Origin: Treponema sp. Marseille-Q3903
GTDB lineage: Bacteria > Spirochaetota > Spirochaetia > Treponematales > Treponemataceae
Length of the DNA: 64,000 nucleotides
Direction of reading: 5' to 3'
Assembly: GCF_014334335.1 (NCBI RefSeq)
Contig: NZ_JACSEU010000001.1
Coordinates: 1,550,001 to 1,614,000 of the forward strand
How positions within the stretch are numbered: the first letter of the stretch is position 1; each line of letters begins with the position of its first letter. The notes below the pieces were generated by a model. The model was given only the letters and a program-made list of their open reading frames with translations. It did not search any database and was not told the DNA's origin. The translations under genes were made by a program, and so were the position numbers. Of this stretch, positions 17,015 to 25,174 are shown piece after piece.

Positions 17015-18447
17015 TTTACAATACCTCGCCATTCCACTTTCACACTCAGCCCCAGCCAAAACCGCTGTCCGTTAGTGCTCAACCTCTTAAAGCCTTTCTC
17101 GCTCATCCGTAAGCCCAGCCACTTTTGCGACATAACCCGCTCATTGTTTTTATTGCACCACTTGATATAAGTCTCATACAAAATCTTAGTATGAAGCCGC
17201 CAGCTCAAAGATCCGTCAATTTCAAGACAGTCATTTACAAAAGTTCCTACCGCATCCATATCCATTCTATATTCCTCATTAGCCTTGCTAACCGCATCCG
17301 CATCTCCAAGACCTTCTTTTTTCCACATCGCATATCCCTGGATAAGCCAGTTCAAAATTCCGGCATTTTCTGCAATCAGCTTTTCAGTAAGATTTTTATC
17401 CCTCTGTTCCGGCGGAATCGTTACATCAAAAGGAATCATTTTAATACGTCGCCAGATACCGTTATCAGCTCCGCGGATTTTCGGCTTATGGTTAGTCGCC
17501 ATAAAAATCTTAAAGGTCGGCTTAAAAGAAAAATACTCTCCGTACAAAAAGCGCGCCGTCAAAGAATCTTCTCCCGTAACACTTTTAATCAGGCTTTCAC
17601 TCATCGGGATTCCCTGTTCAATCTCGCTGGTAGTAACAAGCCTTGAACCCTTAAGACGTGCCAGGTCGTTACTCTGTTCCTTATTCTTTTTGATAAAGGT
17701 TTCAATACCAGTGCTGCAGCCGTAGTCACCAAAAAGCTCAAGCAGCACATTTAAAAAGGTTGATTTACCATTAGCACCAGTTCCAAACAAAATAAAAAGA
17801 CACTGTTCGCTGACATCACCGCTCAAAGCATAGCCGCAGGCTTTTTGAATAAAACGAATCAGTTGCATATCCTTAGCAAAAATCTGCATCAAAAAAGTTT
17901 TCCAAGTCGGACAGTCCGCCGCCTTGTCATAAATAAAATTGCTCTTCTTTGTAATAAGATGCTTGATGTTCGGCTCTTTAGCTTTTCCGGTTTTAAGATT
18001 CAGCGTCAGCCCCTCAACATTAAAAAGATAGTTATCCGTATCAAACTCTTTTTCAATTGTCTTGATTTCCGGCCGCATTTTCAAAAGCCCCACAATTGCC
18101 TGTATCTTTCTGAAGCTTTCACTTTTAATAAGATGCTTTTCAAAATCTTGCTTCAAAATCGGGTCTGGAATATAACGCTGAATTCTGTACATCTGGTGAA
18201 TGAAGATCGGAATACGTTCCTGCACAAAGCCTCGGTAATCAATCTCCCAGTTGGTCCCATTCCACACAAGAAACTTATCCCAGGTAATACAGTAGCGGAT
18301 TTTATCCTGATAAGCCCGAAGAAAATAAAGCGTATTCGTCAAATCCGTAAACTGCATTTCACCGCTTACGTATTTGTTAGCCTTCATCTCAAGTCCAATC
18401 TGTTCGAGGACAGCTCTTTCATTTTTAGAAAATTCAGTTTCATTCAT
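17011..18447 (-). CDS. Phage/plasmid primase-helicase, P4/D5 family
   Basis: 478 aa. The N-terminal half has the D5-type region; the C-terminal half is an SF3 helicase with Walker A LFGTGANGKSTF, Walker B and sensor region (GSRLVTTSEIEQGIPMSE, FKIFMATNHKPKIRGADNGIWRR) and a winged-helix end. It is shorter than typical 600-900 aa P4 primases, so it may be helicase only. It would unwind element DNA at replication. It lies downstream of the tail-fibre-like genes, an unusual position for a replication gene. Confidence 0.88.
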   Translation of the reverse strand: MNETEFSKNERAVLEQIGLEMKANKYVSGEMQFTDLTNTLYFLRAYQDKIRYCITWDKFLVWNGTNWEIDYRGFVQERIPIFIHQMYRIQRYIPDPILKQDFEKHLIKSESFRKIQAIVGLLKMRPEIKTIEKEFDTDNYLFNVEGLTLNLKTGKAKEPNIKHLITKKSNFIYDKAADCPTWKTFLMQIFAKDMQLIRFIQKACGYALSGDVSEQCLFILFGTGANGKSTFLNVLLELFGDYGCSTGIETFIKKNKEQSNDLARLKGSRLVTTSEIEQGIPMSESLIKSVTGEDSLTARFLYGEYFSFKPTFKIFMATNHKPKIRGADNGIWRRIKMIPFDVTIPPEQRDKNLTEKLIAENAGILNWLIQGYAMWKKEGLGDADAVSKANEEYRMDMDAVGTFVNDCLEIDGSLSWRLHTKILYETYIKWCNKNNERVMSQKWLGLRMSEKGFKRLSTNGQRFWLGLSVKVEWRGIVK

Positions 18448-18781
18448 TGATATATCCGTTCGCTTTCAAAAGCCTGTAAAACAAAATCAGCTTATACTGC
18501 AGCTGCTCATATCCATCTATCAAATTATTTGAAGTAATAGTCTTAAGAATTTCTGTAAGCTTTTCTTGAATCAAAATCAGTGCCCTGGGATTATCCGCAA
18601 AACGCTCAAAGTCCCACCAGGCCACAAACTTATCAGCTTCCTCATTCTGCTTCACATCAGGAAAACACTTAAACTTTTTATAAATCGTAACATCATCCCG
18701 AATCGAAACAAAAAAATCTTTTGCATCTGCCCTTATATCAAAAGGAACATAATTTTGAGGAACCTGAAAACGCCGCTTCAT
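18440..18781 (-). CDS. Prophage protein of unknown function
   Basis: 113 aa, no membrane segments. The start overlaps the end of the preceding gene by 4 nt (ATGA) and its end overlaps the helicase start by 8 nt, so it is a genuine operon member. Sequence such as FDIRADAKDFFVSIRDDVTIYKKFKCFPD is not recognised. It could be a tail-fibre chaperone or a replication accessory; the context does not decide. Confidence 0.6.
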   Translation of the reverse strand: MKRRFQVPQNYVPFDIRADAKDFFVSIRDDVTIYKKFKCFPDVKQNEEADKFVAWWDFERFADNPRALILIQEKLTEILKTITSNNLIDGYEQLQYKLILFYRLLKANGYINE

Positions 18782-19074
18782 TTTGCCCCCGGTTCGTGTA
18801 CAAATATTTCTCGAGATCTTCCGCAGGCTGTCCTGTCATCATCAAAAACAACCTCTGGCCAGAAGGTTCACCAGCCACTTTTATCAATATCATTTTCATC
18901 CACCACGTCATAAAAGATGATTCCTTTTTCCTCATCCTTCACAACTGCGGGAAAGCTCACTACATTTCCATCAGGCTTTCGCGCCCAGATCAAAACAGTT
19001 TCATAACCAGAAAGGTCGCATTTAGTATCAATAAGAATTCTTAATTTTGATTTCGCTCTGAAAATCCATTTCAT
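18778..19074 (-). pseudogene. Small tail/baseplate-type protein with in-frame TGA
   Basis: 98 codons from ATG at 19074 (4-nt ATGA overlap with the upstream gene). The first 68 residues (MKWIFRAKSKLRILIDTKCD to DENDIDKSGW) are followed by TGA at 18868-18870 and then an in-frame continuation TFWPEVVFDDDRTACGRSRE ending EPGAK, whose own stop overlaps the next gene's ATG by 4 nt. In proteins of this type (immunoglobulin-like baseplate domain) a Trp is usual at that place (GxWTxWPxVxFxDGR), so the TGA most simply replaces TGG. Probably a nonsense mutation. Confidence 0.75.
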
Positions 19075-20369
19075 ATACGACACTCCAATTCAATTTCATA
19101 TGCAATCGGACAGAACAAAGTCACCACATTATTTGCTTCTCTGATTTTTCCTCTGAGCCAATCCCATAAGCTCATAACAGTTTCAACCGCTCTAAAAAAT
19201 AATCGTGAAGCAAAAGGTAAAGCCGCCAGCTGTACTTCATCAATATTATTTCGGAAGACAACTTGTTTTCTTATAACCTCAGTCTCTATTTCAGGTTCAA
19301 GCTCCAAAAGTCTTTTCCAGGTCAAAGTTTTACCAATCGAATCTGCAGAAACTAAAACATCATTACTATTTCTAAAAAGCAGTCTCTGATAATCTTTCAA
19401 AGCTATAGGCTCAAAGGCATCATTAAACTGACGTGTCATAGAATGATTTCTACTAAAAAGAGTAGTCATACTTTTTCTTTCAGACAAAAGCCTAGTAAAA
19501 TACATCCGCTTTGCAAAACTGTCAGAAATTCCAATTCCATGGTTTCCGGCATTTCTTATATGCAGCTGATGTTTTTCTGCAGTTCCAGTTATAGCTTTAA
19601 TTTCACTAAGAAGCTTTTTCAAAACTGATTTTCTGTTTACTGCAGAACTCACATTTATGACAGCCTGTTCGTTTATAGCGTAATTAAAATTATCTGGCGT
19701 AACATCATGAAAAGTTATATAGAAGCTCGGGTAATCGTTTATCTGTCGCCTGCTTACATAACAGTCTTCAAGATATCCTCCGGTTAAAACATCATAAACA
19801 TCATCATCTTCAAACTCTGAATAATCCCACAGAATGTCGTAAGGTGTTACTGGTATTCCGCTACTAACTGAATTATCCCAGACAAAAACAGGAATTGGAG
19901 AATAAATACCAAAGTAAAGTGGATTTTCATATGTTTGCCAATTTTCTGTATATCTTCCCCAGATATATTCATCAAAATGAAGCGTTACATGAATCCATCC
20001 CGAATCGCGGCCAACCAGAGAAATCTTGTTGTAATCATAATTAATCATTCCCCACCATTTACCAACTGGTCCATAGCGTGGATCATCGTTGCTGGATGCA
20101 ATAAAAGGCAAGATGTAAAAATATTCAGGGTCATAACAATAATTCCAGAAATCCGAAGTAGTCGGTTTTCGATAGTAATAATAAAACTCTATCGCAAGTT
20201 CTCCGTCATCCCTCTGGTCATAGGGTGGAAAAAACTCATAAACAAAAATGTAGTCTTCTTCATAAAACTCTACATCCGCAGTTTTTCCGCCAAGACCTTG
20301 TTTCCAGATATAATTGCTTTTAAGATAATTAGTTCCTATATGCTGATTACCCGCTATGGTGGTTCCCAT
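19071..20369 (-). CDS. Tail-fibre or receptor-binding-like structural protein
   Basis: 432 aa, extremely rich in Tyr, Asp and Trp in the first 220 residues (EFYYYYRKPTTSDFWNY, FGIYSPIPVFVWDN), then a basic repeat-like C-terminal half with recurring R-x-LF(F/R)R motifs (KRMYFTRLLSERKS, DYQRLLFRNSNDV). No family recognised. It starts one codon after the 20371 gene and overlaps the next gene by 4 nt. Position between a tail protein and the baseplate-type gene suggests an adsorption structure. Confidence 0.65.
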   Translation of the reverse strand: MGTTIAGNQHIGTNYLKSNYIWKQGLGGKTADVEFYEEDYIFVYEFFPPYDQRDDGELAIEFYYYYRKPTTSDFWNYCYDPEYFYILPFIASSNDDPRYGPVGKWWGMINYDYNKISLVGRDSGWIHVTLHFDEYIWGRYTENWQTYENPLYFGIYSPIPVFVWDNSVSSGIPVTPYDILWDYSEFEDDDVYDVLTGGYLEDCYVSRRQINDYPSFYITFHDVTPDNFNYAINEQAVINVSSAVNRKSVLKKLLSEIKAITGTAEKHQLHIRNAGNHGIGISDSFAKRMYFTRLLSERKSMTTLFSRNHSMTRQFNDAFEPIALKDYQRLLFRNSNDVLVSADSIGKTLTWKRLLELEPEIETEVIRKQVVFRNNIDEVQLAALPFASRLFFRAVETVMSLWDWLRGKIREANNVVTLFCPIAYEIELECRI

Positions 20370-20370
20370 A

Positions 20371-20925
20371 TTAAGCTCCGCTTACAGTAATCTGCCAGTC
20401 AATCTGAAGGCTGTCTGCAGAAGGCACGTTTACACTTGGAGTAATTTGAGCATAAGCCAGGCACTTTGCTGCAGAAGTATTTCCGTTCATCAAAGCAACT
20501 TCGTTAATTCCGTTTGCGTTCAAGTCCCCTGCAGCAAAGCTTGTACAGTAAAGAACAACATTCTGTCCGGAAGAACCAAAAGCAGCTTGAGTTTTTGGAT
20601 AAGTAGAATCAAGTTTTTTGAAAGAGCCTGTCGGAGTGTTTACACCGGTATTGTTCTTTGGTGTACTTCCGGTCCAGCCGGTTCCAACACGCATATAACC
20701 GTTTGTAGCATCCACTTTATCCTGAGTCGGATTACTAATCAAAAGATCCGCAATCATTCCGTCACCCTGATTAGTGATAGTGTTGTGATGACGGAAAATC
20801 ATCGGTCGTTCTTTAAGCTTAAAAAGATTACGCCAAAATCCATTCTTAAAATACTTTACATGACCGTTACAGTCTCTAACCATAACAGTAACCAAGCCTC
20901 TAACTTTTCCTTTACTTGAAATCAT
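20371..20925 (-). CDS. Phage tail-associated protein
   Basis: 184 aa. The N-terminus (VTVMVRDCNGHVKYFKNGFWRN) and the central NQGDGMIADLLISNPTQ resemble phage minor tail or fibre-tip proteins that begin with a virion-attachment segment. Beta-rich C-terminus. First gene of the run 20925 to 16724. Repeat F lies immediately upstream, between it and the lysis genes. Confidence 0.6.
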   Translation of the reverse strand: MISSKGKVRGLVTVMVRDCNGHVKYFKNGFWRNLFKLKERPMIFRHHNTITNQGDGMIADLLISNPTQDKVDATNGYMRVGTGWTGSTPKNNTGVNTPTGSFKKLDSTYPKTQAAFGSSGQNVVLYCTSFAAGDLNANGINEVALMNGNTSAAKCLAYAQITPSVNVPSADSLQIDWQITVSGA

Positions 20926-20937
20926 TTACATACTCCC

Positions 20938-21019
20938 TGCCTACAATCGAAGAGCCGTTAAAAAAAATGCACCGCATTTTTTAGGCTCATCGAAAGAACG
21001 GCTCGAAATAACTGTGTTA
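20938..21019. repeat. Structured repeat, copy F
   Basis: 71 bp (20938-21008) match copy E at 7063 with two differences. Nested inverted repeats: GAGCCGTT (20951) with AACGGCTC (20998) enclosing an AAATGC/GCATTT hairpin, then GAAATAAC/GTTATTTC, which pairs as the corresponding arms of copy E do despite different sequence. Confidence 0.75.
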
Positions 21020-21445
21020 TTTCGTAATCAAACCGAACACCAGAGACGTAACAATCACGCCGCCAGTACCACCAATCAAAGCTCCATAAAAAAACTGATT
21101 CTGTTTTTTCTGAACTTCCGCCTTCAATTTTTTATTTTCAATCTCAAGATTTATCTTCGCCGCTTCCAGCTGGTCAGCCCTCTCTTTTTCAAAAGCCAGC
21201 TCACCACCAACTTCCAGTAAAGCAGCCTTAACTGACTCCTGAGCCGTTCTTTCAATTTCCTCTTCTGCAATTTCCATAACTTCCTCAATCGTCAGTTCTG
21301 CAGCAACGTCTTCTGAATCTTTCTTTTCCGTCGCTGATTGTGTCGCAGACTGAGCCATAAGATTCTGCAAGAGTCCGAGCATCAGCACGCTCAATACGAG
21401 CAACCGCTTCCTCCCGTTTTGTTGCAGCACGTTTATTAATCTCAT
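21017..21445 (-). CDS. Rz1-like lysis partner or coiled-coil membrane protein
   Basis: 142 aa from ATG at 21445, with GGAAGGAAG 6 nt upstream. N-terminal signal/anchor (RKRLLVLSVLMLGLLQNLMA), acidic coiled coil (about 45-110) and a C-terminal membrane segment (YGALIGGTGGVIVTSLVFGL). Its first 160 nt are read in a different frame from the end of the 21285 gene, the arrangement seen in phage Rz/Rz1 spanin pairs. It lacks a clear lipobox, so the spanin assignment is inferred from context. Confidence 0.6.
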   Translation of the reverse strand: MRLINVLQQNGRKRLLVLSVLMLGLLQNLMAQSATQSATEKKDSEDVAAELTIEEVMEIAEEEIERTAQESVKAALLEVGGELAFEKERADQLEAAKINLEIENKKLKAEVQKKQNQFFYGALIGGTGGVIVTSLVFGLITK

Positions 21446-21593
21446 CAATATCTTCCTTCCCGGTGGTTGAGTAGTCCGAAGGACGTATCGAAACCACCTG
21501 TTTTTCTCTCACAAAGAGAACTGCAAATATCGCCGCAAACACAGCCCCTAGCCAAATGAATATCTTTTTAATCACTTCCAAGGCTTTCTTCAC
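21285..21593 (-). CDS. Rz-like inner-membrane lysis protein
   Basis: 102 aa. One N-terminal membrane helix (IFIWLGAVFAAIFAVLFV) then a charged helical periplasmic segment (DEINKRAATKREEAVARIER). Located downstream of holin and endolysin genes and overlapping the 21445 gene in another frame, it fits an i-spanin-like protein. Its C-terminal end (RFRRRCCRTDD) is encoded in the overlap and is unusually basic. Confidence 0.6.
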   Translation of the reverse strand: MKKALEVIKKIFIWLGAVFAAIFAVLFVREKQVVSIRPSDYSTTGKEDIDEINKRAATKREEAVARIERADARTLAESYGSVCDTISDGKERFRRRCCRTDD

Positions 21594-21783
21594 TCGTTAC
21601 CTTCCTTTGACACTTAAACTTCTGAATCTCTCTTCCCGCAATTACAGTAAGAGCCACCGTCAGCCATTCAGCGCCCCCAAGTACACCACAGCGAAGAAGC
21701 ACAGTCGCAACAATAAAAATCACAAACTTCACGCTAAGAAGCTTTTCAACAAGTCTAGTAAATCTAAATCCAATCATCCGCAT
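21568..21783 (-). CDS. Holin-like small membrane protein
   Basis: 71 aa with two hydrophobic segments (FVIFIVATVLLRCGVL and GGAEWLTVALTVIAG) separated by a short turn and ending in a charged tail. It lies between the NlpC/P60 endolysin (10-nt overlap) and the spanin-like pair, typical of holin position. Would permeabilise the inner membrane at lysis. Confidence 0.65.
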   Translation of the reverse strand: MRMIGFRFTRLVEKLLSVKFVIFIVATVLLRCGVLGGAEWLTVALTVIAGREIQKFKCQRKVTSEESLGSD

Positions 21784-22352
21784 GCTCCGTCAATTGCATT
21801 ACGAATCTGCTCAAACTGGTAATCAGCTCCAAACAAATCCACATTGTCATCACTTGCTTTCTGCAAAGCTTCCCGGTCCAGCCCGCGCACAATGATTCTG
21901 TAATCATTGGCGTTGTACCAGGGCTTCATATCGCTCAAGCTTCTAAGCTCTGAATAAGGCTCCACACAGTTAAGCACAACATCCCGGCCACAAAGACCGG
22001 CTACATGGCAAATCTCATTTTCCTTGTACAGTCTTGATCCAAGCTTTCTGTCATAAAGCGTCATAAAGAAAGCCGCCTGAATATCATCCTTGTCCGGATT
22101 CTTCTTCGTAAAATATTTCTTAAACAAAGCATCCGCCGTAACACGAATAGCGCAGCCGGTTGCAAGCAGCAAAGCAAGACAAACCGAGCCCGAACAGTCT
22201 GAGCTGATCAGATTTTCCTTTCCGCTTTCATAACGCAAAAATTGCATCCGTCCAAGAAAATATCTGTAGCGTTCAGCTTCTGTCAGTCCTTCAACAATTT
22301 CCTTTTCAGCTTCAAGCATCAGTCTCATTCTTAAATTTTGATTATCCATCAC
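21774..22352 (-). CDS. NlpC/P60-type endolysin
   Basis: 192 aa. The catalytic cysteine is in SSDCSGSVCLALL and the probable histidine in EICHVAGLCGRDVV, the NlpC/P60 papain-like arrangement for cleaving peptide cross-links in the cell wall. No signal peptide, so export would depend on the holin. It overlaps the XhlA-like gene by 4 nt and the holin gene by 10 nt. The low similarity to textbook members keeps the exact bond specificity open. Confidence 0.75.
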   Translation of the reverse strand: MMDNQNLRMRLMLEAEKEIVEGLTEAERYRYFLGRMQFLRYESGKENLISSDCSGSVCLALLLATGCAIRVTADALFKKYFTKKNPDKDDIQAAFFMTLYDRKLGSRLYKENEICHVAGLCGRDVVLNCVEPYSELRSLSDMKPWYNANDYRIIVRGLDREALQKASDDNVDLFGADYQFEQIRNAIDGACG

Positions 22353-22666
22353 ATCCCCCGAACAACCAGCGTTATTACTGTAACCGCCACATTAAAGCAG
22401 CTTATAACACAGGCAATAATCGCCGTAGTTCTTCCAGCTTTACCGCTGTCATTTTTAATATGTTCTTCAAGTCGTCTTGCCGTCGCACAAACATTCGGAT
22501 TAAACTGGCAGTCCGTAGACCTAGAATCCAGAGAATCAATCTTTATTTCCACAGTTCTTTTGGACTCTTTCATTTCAGATCTGAATCCGCTCAACTCAAC
22601 CTTTAGCCCGTTGATAGAATCAATCAGACTTTTTGTTTCACTTTCATTTAATTCTTCTTTTCCCAC
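22349..22666 (-). CDS. XhlA-like cell-lysis accessory protein
   Basis: 105 aa starting at GTG 22666, chosen because AGGAGG lies 4 nt upstream; the longer frame runs into repeat B. A coiled-coil N-terminal part (SLIDSINGLKVELSGFRSEM) is followed by a single C-terminal membrane helix (AIIACVISCFNVAVTVITLVV). Such coiled-coil/anchor proteins accompany phage endolysin and holin genes (haemolysin XhlA family). First gene of the lysis cassette. Confidence 0.65.
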   Translation of the reverse strand: MGKEELNESETKSLIDSINGLKVELSGFRSEMKESKRTVEIKIDSLDSRSTDCQFNPNVCATARRLEEHIKNDSGKAGRTTAIIACVISCFNVAVTVITLVVRGM

Positions 22667-22676
22667 ATGTCCTCCT

Positions 22677-22760
22677 GTGTAAGGCCGCCGGTCAGAGCGG
22701 TCGGTGTTCAATAGCAAAGCGTTAAAAAAAATTGCGAGCCAGCAATTTTTTAGCTTTATC
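22677..22760. repeat. Dispersed hairpin repeat, copy B
   Basis: Same family as 7192, 36113 and 41561. On the minus strand the AAAATTGC hairpin is followed by nine T, directly after the 22763 gene, so this copy could act as that gene's terminator. It also carries a GGCCGCCGG...CGGTCGG palindrome. Confidence 0.7.
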
Positions 22761-22762
22761 AC

Positions 22763-24265
22763 TTACACTCGTGTCACCCATATCTCAGAAGAGAAAGCCT
22801 CTTCCTTCTTGTATCTAAAAGTCAGCTCTTCAATTCTCACTTTTCTAAAGCCGTTCTGCGCATTAAGCCTTATATCCATAAAAGCCCCAACGCGGGCATG
22901 GATAAGCGGAACAAAGGTTGTAAGGTAATAAGCCCCTTTACAGTTCACACATTCAGACAAGAAATCTTTTGCACGTCTCTGGCAGAAAGGCTCTCCCTCA
23001 AATAAATCATCAGACAAAAACTTTGAAGTAATGTTTTTTACAATCTGCCCGTGACTGGCAATCTCGTTATCATCCTTAACAAATACGCTGTAGTTAGTTT
23101 CAGAAATAATTGCACGTCCAGTAATCGAAGCCTTACGAAGTCCAATAAGTTTTCCGTCACGGCCCAGCTGCACAATCGCTCTGTCTTTATAAGTCGTAGT
23201 GTCGTACTGAATCACAACAGGCTTGTCCTCACCGGTAACTTCCATTGCCTCTAAGAAGTCCTGCTCACTGTCTATCGAATCCGCATAAACAACGTTGCGA
23301 GTTTTTCCTTCATCATTCTTTGCAGTGTAAATAGCCTGGTAATCGTTATCAGAAATAATCTTCCGGCTGCCATCCGTAAAAGGATAATAAGGTTTCATAT
23401 CCTCGTCATACCAAACAGGCGCATCAGAATAAGTCCAGAGCTCCTGGCGTTCCATCTGAACATAGCGTGTATACTTTAAGCGAACATTATTTGCATATTT
23501 ATCTCTGTTATTAAAAAAGCGGTAATGAGTAATCTCACATTCATTAAGACTAAAGCAGCTTTCATCGCTGTACTCATTCTGTAAGTCATAAGGGCTTTCA
23601 ATAAAGCTCAAGGTCAAATCCTTACCACATTCCACAACAGCGTTATAAGCCTTAGCCAGGGAACAAAGCTCCTTCCAGGCAGAACCTGCAACAACAACAT
23701 AAGGAATATCAAAGCCAAGAGTTCCGCAGTTAATTTCATTAGCACCAATTCCACCGTGGGCCGCAATAATATGAACCAAAGAATTTTCCGGATGCAGTCT
23801 GTCACAAACTACCGAGTGCACAACCACCTGGGCATCGGTCCAGTTTCTCTGAAGCTTTGTATCATCAAGCTTTTTAGAAAGGTCAATAAGCTTTACTCTG
23901 CAGGTTTTATTTGAATAGCCGGTCTCCTGAATCTGAAAGCCGTCATCATCCACAAACATATGAAAGCGAAAGAAGGTATTAGTCCGCTCGCCAAAGCAAT
24001 ACCAGATCTGAACACCAAGCCCTGGTGTAAGCTCTTCATTATTTTCTAAATTAAAAGAATTATGAGAGTTATCAAGTAAAAGCTCACCAAGATTTACAAT
24101 TCCGCCGTCCTCGCTTTTGTAAGAAGTCATCACACATTCAAGAATGTCAGAATCCCGGATGTAAACATCACCGCCGGCAAACTCAAAAACTATGCGGACA
24201 AAGGGACGTTCTTGTGTATTTCTGATTGCGTTCTCAACCTCAGGCGGAACTGCATAAAACTTCAT
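22763..24265 (-). CDS. Phage tail hub/baseplate protein
   Basis: 500 aa. N-terminus MKFYAVPPEVENAIRN and the early FEFAGGDVYIRDSDILECVM resemble the N-terminal domain of tail hub or tip proteins; the body contains a domain typical of baseplate hub folds (YVVVAGSAWKELCSLAKAYN, a gp44/gpD-like LysM-adjacent segment). It has its own promoter (TACACT 6 nt before ATG) with the prophage inverted-repeat operator upstream. Full length with no lesion. Function inferred from position and style. Confidence 0.7.
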   Translation of the reverse strand: MKFYAVPPEVENAIRNTQERPFVRIVFEFAGGDVYIRDSDILECVMTSYKSEDGGIVNLGELLLDNSHNSFNLENNEELTPGLGVQIWYCFGERTNTFFRFHMFVDDDGFQIQETGYSNKTCRVKLIDLSKKLDDTKLQRNWTDAQVVVHSVVCDRLHPENSLVHIIAAHGGIGANEINCGTLGFDIPYVVVAGSAWKELCSLAKAYNAVVECGKDLTLSFIESPYDLQNEYSDESCFSLNECEITHYRFFNNRDKYANNVRLKYTRYVQMERQELWTYSDAPVWYDEDMKPYYPFTDGSRKIISDNDYQAIYTAKNDEGKTRNVVYADSIDSEQDFLEAMEVTGEDKPVVIQYDTTTYKDRAIVQLGRDGKLIGLRKASITGRAIISETNYSVFVKDDNEIASHGQIVKNITSKFLSDDLFEGEPFCQRRAKDFLSECVNCKGAYYLTTFVPLIHARVGAFMDIRLNAQNGFRKVRIEELTFRYKKEEAFSSEIWVTRV

Positions 24266-24271
24266 ACACAG

Positions 24272-24323
24272 AGTGTAACCCCAAAGTGCGTTTGCAAAGT
24301 GCCAATTAGTGATTGCATTTTGA
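24272..24323 (-). promoter_or_regulatory. Prophage promoter with inverted-repeat operator (copy 2)
   Basis: -10 TACACT (24272-24277), 17-bp spacer, -35 ACTTTG (24295-24300) lying inside the inverted repeat CAAAATGC ... GGCACTTTG (about 24295-24322). ATG follows the -10 by 6 nt. Same architecture at 25115 and 42089. Confidence 0.65.
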
Positions 24324-24331
24324 CAACGCTC

Positions 24332-25108
24332 TTAAAGCACAATCTGCAGCATTTCTTTTTCGTTTCTTACATTAAAAACAAGAGGCCCGGTAATTCTAAA
24401 GCTTTGGTTACAAAGCACAGTATCAGCGCAGTTGATATCAACCATTTCACCCTCAGGTTCAAGGTCATATAAATCAAGACTCACGCCATCTCTCAGGTCC
24501 AGCACCAGACTAAGCTTTTCTATTTTTGATTTGTAAGGATAATGCTCATCACTAAGCGGAAAGTAAAGCTTAATTTTATAAGAAGAAGTTTCAGCGTATT
24601 CGCCGGTAAGCTCAAAGCGGTACACCAGAGGAAGAGTTTTTAAGTCAGCAGTAACCGTGTGCCCGTCAAAAAAATATGTCCGCCGTCTTTCCCACAAAAT
24701 AGAAGGAGTTACCACCGGCCAGCTTTCAGTCCAGGCATCGTCTCCGCTCAAATCAAAACGCAGCTTAAAAGCCTCGCCGTTATCTCCGCGAAGCTCAAAG
24801 CCTTTAATCAAAACGTTTTTGTAGATGACTTTTTTAAAGCCCCGGTCAGCATATAAATCAAAGGAGCTTTCATTATAAAAAAGCAGAAGGAACAAAGCCT
24901 TTGTGCACAGGTATTCAAGCCGTGTAACAAAACACCCCTGAATCAACTTTCCTGTCTCAATGCGCTTAAGCCTGTTCCTTCTTCCTATGCAAGATGGCAG
25001 CGTATAGCCTTTAGACGTTAATCTTACAGTTTCCTCGCTGTATGGTAATGGAATAAATTCATTGTCTTTTAATACCGTCAGTGTGCACTTTCTGCCTTGT
25101 ATCTTCAT
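24332..25108 (-). CDS. Phage tail protein
   Basis: 258 aa from ATG 25108 (MKIQGRKCTLTVLKDNEFIP), 6 nt after a TACACT box. The frame continues without stop far upstream into a nuclease remnant, but that part belongs to the inserted defence block. Beta-rich sequence (FELRGDNGEAFKLRFDLSGD, SILWERRRTYFFDGHTVTAD) without recognised family. It precedes the tail hub gene, so a distal tail or tail-tip component is likely. It is the last structural gene before the defence block. Confidence 0.65.
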   Translation of the reverse strand: MKIQGRKCTLTVLKDNEFIPLPYSEETVRLTSKGYTLPSCIGRRNRLKRIETGKLIQGCFVTRLEYLCTKALFLLLFYNESSFDLYADRGFKKVIYKNVLIKGFELRGDNGEAFKLRFDLSGDDAWTESWPVVTPSILWERRRTYFFDGHTVTADLKTLPLVYRFELTGEYAETSSYKIKLYFPLSDEHYPYKSKIEKLSLVLDLRDGVSLDLYDLEPEGEMVDINCADTVLCNQSFRITGPLVFNVRNEKEMLQIVL

Positions 25109-25114
25109 ACAAAA

Positions 25115-25171
25115 AGTGTAGCACCAGACTACAATTGCAAAGTGCCAATTTATGATGGCATTTTGCAAACG
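25115..25171 (-). promoter_or_regulatory. Prophage promoter with inverted-repeat operator (copy 3)
   Basis: -10 TACACT (25115-25120), 17-bp spacer, -35 ACTTTG (25138-25143). The operator is the perfect pair CAAAATGCC / GGCACTTTG-type repeat with a 10-nt centre. Prophage backbone sequence resumes here, marking the left edge of the defence block. Confidence 0.65.
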
Positions 25172-25174
25172 GTT

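Noticed and set aside
18868-18870. UGA recoded as Trp by the phage (alternative genetic code).
   Set aside because: TGA is used as the normal stop of several element genes, including the helicase, and no suppressor tRNA is visible.
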